Shown here: positions 62,378 to 64,000 of the stretch, one piece after another | How positions within the stretch are numbered: position 1 is the stretch's first letter | Layout: every line of letters starts with the position of its first letter | Source: Undaria pinnatifida | Lineage: Eukaryota; Sar; Phaeophyceae; Laminariales; Alariaceae | DNA length: 64,000 bases | NCBI GenBank assembly: GCA_012845835.1 | Contig: JABAKD010000006.1 | Coordinates: forward strand, 9,638,692 to 9,702,691 | Reading direction: 5' to 3' | Notes under the pieces: generated by a model | What the model saw: the letters and a program-made list of their open reading frames with translations, nothing else | What the model was told of the DNA's origin: nothing | The model's database searches: none | Program-made: the position numbers and the translations under genes

Positions 62378-62465
62378 GCGTGGCTGGTGGGGTGTGATTT
62401 TCACTTGATTTTAGAGTGTGCCCGTTTTTGGGAAAAAAGTGACCGGGTGTACCCGTTTTCGGTTA
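62378..62465. repeat. Inverted block D3, copy 2
   Basis: CGTGGCTGGTGGGGTGTGAT, TTTTCACTTGA, GAGTGTGCCCGTTTT and GTGACCGGGTGTACCCGTTT are the reverse complement of 57395-57485. Confidence 0.8.
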
Positions 62466-62809
62466 TTGCCTTTAAAAAAATGTTCGGAACTTGAAAAACG
62501 AGTTAAAACGAATCAAATTTAAAGGAGATAGTAGAAGATGAACGAAGAAACAACTGAAAAACGAAAAAAATGCAATATTAAATGACGAAATGGAAGAACC
62601 AATAAAGTATGGAAGAAAGCAAGAAAAGCTGGAACGGTGAAAAAATGTTGCCAAGAGGTAGGTGCTTGTGCAGAGCTGATTGCCCTGCTCTAGATGCTTG
62701 TCGATGTCACGTTCTGAACGGCAGTAGTACGTGCGATGAGAACACGACACGTACATAATAAATGGCAACTGGTACCTGTTGTATCATACCCGTGGTACTA
62801 CTGCTGTAT
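62466..62809. other. No supported gene
   Basis: A-rich plus strand. AACTGAAAAACGAAAAAAAT also occurs at 56810, another shared scrap between the two repeat mosaics. Confidence 0.45.
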
Positions 62810-62995
62810 GTTCAAAAGAGCGCACAGCGCCGCACGACACAACACCGCAAAACGAAGGGCAAGACACGGCACCGCACTATGCTGCGCTGCACTGTTGAGC
62901 TATATAGACTATAGCCGGGCTGACTGGAGCTGGGGGTGCGTTGTGATCCCACAACGTAGTATGTACAAACTTATTAACAGTACCGGTACGTGGAA
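62810..62995 (+). repeat. Duplicated block D2, copy 2
   Basis: Partner of 56295-56524. Here block D2 lies before D1, whereas at 55.8-56.5 kb D1 lies before D2. Confidence 0.75.
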
Positions 62996-63044
62996 TGATA
63001 CTGCGAATGAATGTTACTGGCATGAACGAACTAATTATACCGCA

Positions 63045-63205
63045 AAGCACGCAGCACGCAAAGCAGCAAAGCACGTTAAAAAAGCACAGCGGTGCGCTCT
63101 GCTAAGCTAGAACTGCAGGCCATCGCAGGGCACTGCACGGCGCTGCGTTGCTGCGAGCTATAGCGCTGCGGTGGGGTGCTTGGCGGTGCGGAGCTGATGA
63201 GCCAC
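63045..63205. repeat. Inverted block D5, copy 2
   Basis: GCAAAGCAGCAAAGC, CATCGCAGGGCACTGC, GCTATAGCGCTGCG and GAGCTGATGAGCC are the reverse complement of 59715-59566. Confidence 0.7.
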
Positions 63206-63412
63206 CGTAGACGCCAGTGATGCACCAACCGAGCGCTTTCAGCACAAAGATATTTTTTCCCAGCAACTAATTTTCTTAGGGAATTTCGGGACGGTTCTTA
63301 TCCGCAGCAACTATTTTTCTTTCCGCCAATTACGGGCTGAGAAGGGCTGAGAGGGGGGACGATATGCCGAGCAAGACCTCCGAGGGGGTCGAGAACTAAG
63401 TAATTAAGTCTA

Positions 63413-63530
63413 TGCCTGGTACGTTGCACGGCAACTCGTGCTGCTGCAAGGCGGTATGTACTCATGAACGAAAAACCACCTGTACATACGCAAAGTAATA
63501 AAACATCACCTGTGAGATTACACAAAATCC
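63413..63530 (+). repeat. Direct duplication D6, copy 1
   Basis: CCTGGTACGTTGCACGGCAA, CTCGTGCTGCTGCAAGGCGG, GCAAAGTAATAAAACATCA. Second copy at 63731-63845. Confidence 0.92.
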
Positions 63531-63594
63531 CGGCCATGGGACACATGGTACGACTAAGAGTACGTGCTACCTACGAGTACGTGATACCGGCACC

Positions 63595-63722
63595 AGGTAC
63601 CTGGTATACGAGTACGTAGTTTGTCTTCGCATCCCAAGGCTGCACCCTCTGCAGCCCAGCTACGTCATAAGCTTCAGCCCTCTCTCGGAGCATCTCCCAT
63701 GTACCATCCCATCTGTATATGA
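63595..63722 (+). repeat. Duplicated block D1, copy 2
   Basis: Partner of 55800-55950, lying between the two D6 copies. D6-D1-D6 therefore forms a composite unit here. Confidence 0.8.
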
Positions 63723-63730
63723 TAGTTTGT

Positions 63731-63845
63731 ATGCCCGGTACGTTGCACGGCAACTCGTGCTGCTGCAAGGCGGTGTGTACTCATGGACAAAAAAACACCT
63801 GTCGTACATATGCAAAGTAATAAAACATCAGCTGTGAGATAGATC
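63731..63845 (+). repeat. Direct duplication D6, copy 2
   Basis: CCCGGTACGTTGCACGGCAA to GCAAAGTAATAAAACATCAG, followed by CTGTGAGATAGATCTTCTAC, which resembles the R1 tail in reverse. Confidence 0.92.
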
Positions 63846-63854
63846 TTCTACAAA

Positions 63855-64000
63855 ATACTCCTGATAGCTACACTGTAGTTGTAAGGGGAGTCGCCGACCT
63901 ATATCCTTAATGAGGACACACAACTCGTAATGCGCGCGATCGGAGTATCACACACAGCTTCCAAAGATGAGTTTCGACGAAATCTTCGATCTCACAGCTG
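63855..64000 (+). repeat. R1 element, cut by window end
   Basis: ACTCCTGATAGCTACACTGT, AGTCGCCGACCTATATCCTT, ATGCGCGCGATCGGAGTATC and the tail CTCACAGCTG at the last base. It continues outside the window. Confidence 0.88.

Overview
The window looks like nuclear DNA of a eukaryotic alga, most probably a brown alga or a close stramenopile relative. This rests on GT-AG introns (all 14 donors of the main gene fit GTRNGT), a secreted protein built from LNR-like Cys-rich modules plus a beta-sandwich domain of a type I associate with brown-algal genomes, and very dense non-coding repeats with long C or G runs. The taxonomic call is inference from memory of family style. I see no rRNA gene, no intact tRNA gene, no CRISPR array and no bacterial-type operon.

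Only one gene is well supported. It lies on the minus strand from 35460 down to about 18560. Exon 1 gives a signal peptide and a Ser/Thr stalk made of 10-residue repeats. Eleven exons of almost interchangeable design (33814-34056 down to 26148-26483) follow. Each starts with the second half of one LNR-like module, continues through a Cys-rich linker and an acidic DDDD stretch, and ends with the first half of the next module. All are phase 1 at both ends, so splicing makes twelve complete modules. After a 5.6 kb intron, exons 13 and 14 close the last module and encode a galactose-binding-like (F5/8 C-like) beta-sandwich. A short terminal exon at 18601-18560 is a proposal. About 1,194 residues are predicted.

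Left arm (1-18.5 kb): a GTTTT microsatellite, a dispersed repeat (called R2 here), five copies of a 140 bp tandem repeat, strand-asymmetric low-complexity blocks (2.9-3.7 kb and 5.4-7.1 kb), C-rich modular repeats (8.2-9.5 kb), a 100 bp tandem array (9.9-10.4 kb) and the first long copies of a dispersed element called R1 here, including a tail-to-tail palindrome at 11.9-13.9 kb. Several open frames here could be exons or relics of unknown genes.

Right arm (35.5-64 kb): R1 copies in both orientations, two tRNA-derived SINE families with a third tRNA-like pair, two MITE-like families with CTACGGTAG-type inverted ends, CCGTGG-rich minisatellites, a decayed coding region at 41.3-44.3 kb, a PIF/Harbinger-like transposase fragment cut by an R1 copy at 55.3 kb, and a mosaic of duplicated and inverted blocks from 55.7 kb to the end. 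One R1 copy is split by a SINE, which gives a relative age order.

Names R1, R2, SINE1-3 and MITE1-2 are labels for this report only. Repeat boundaries were judged by eye and may be off by tens of bases.
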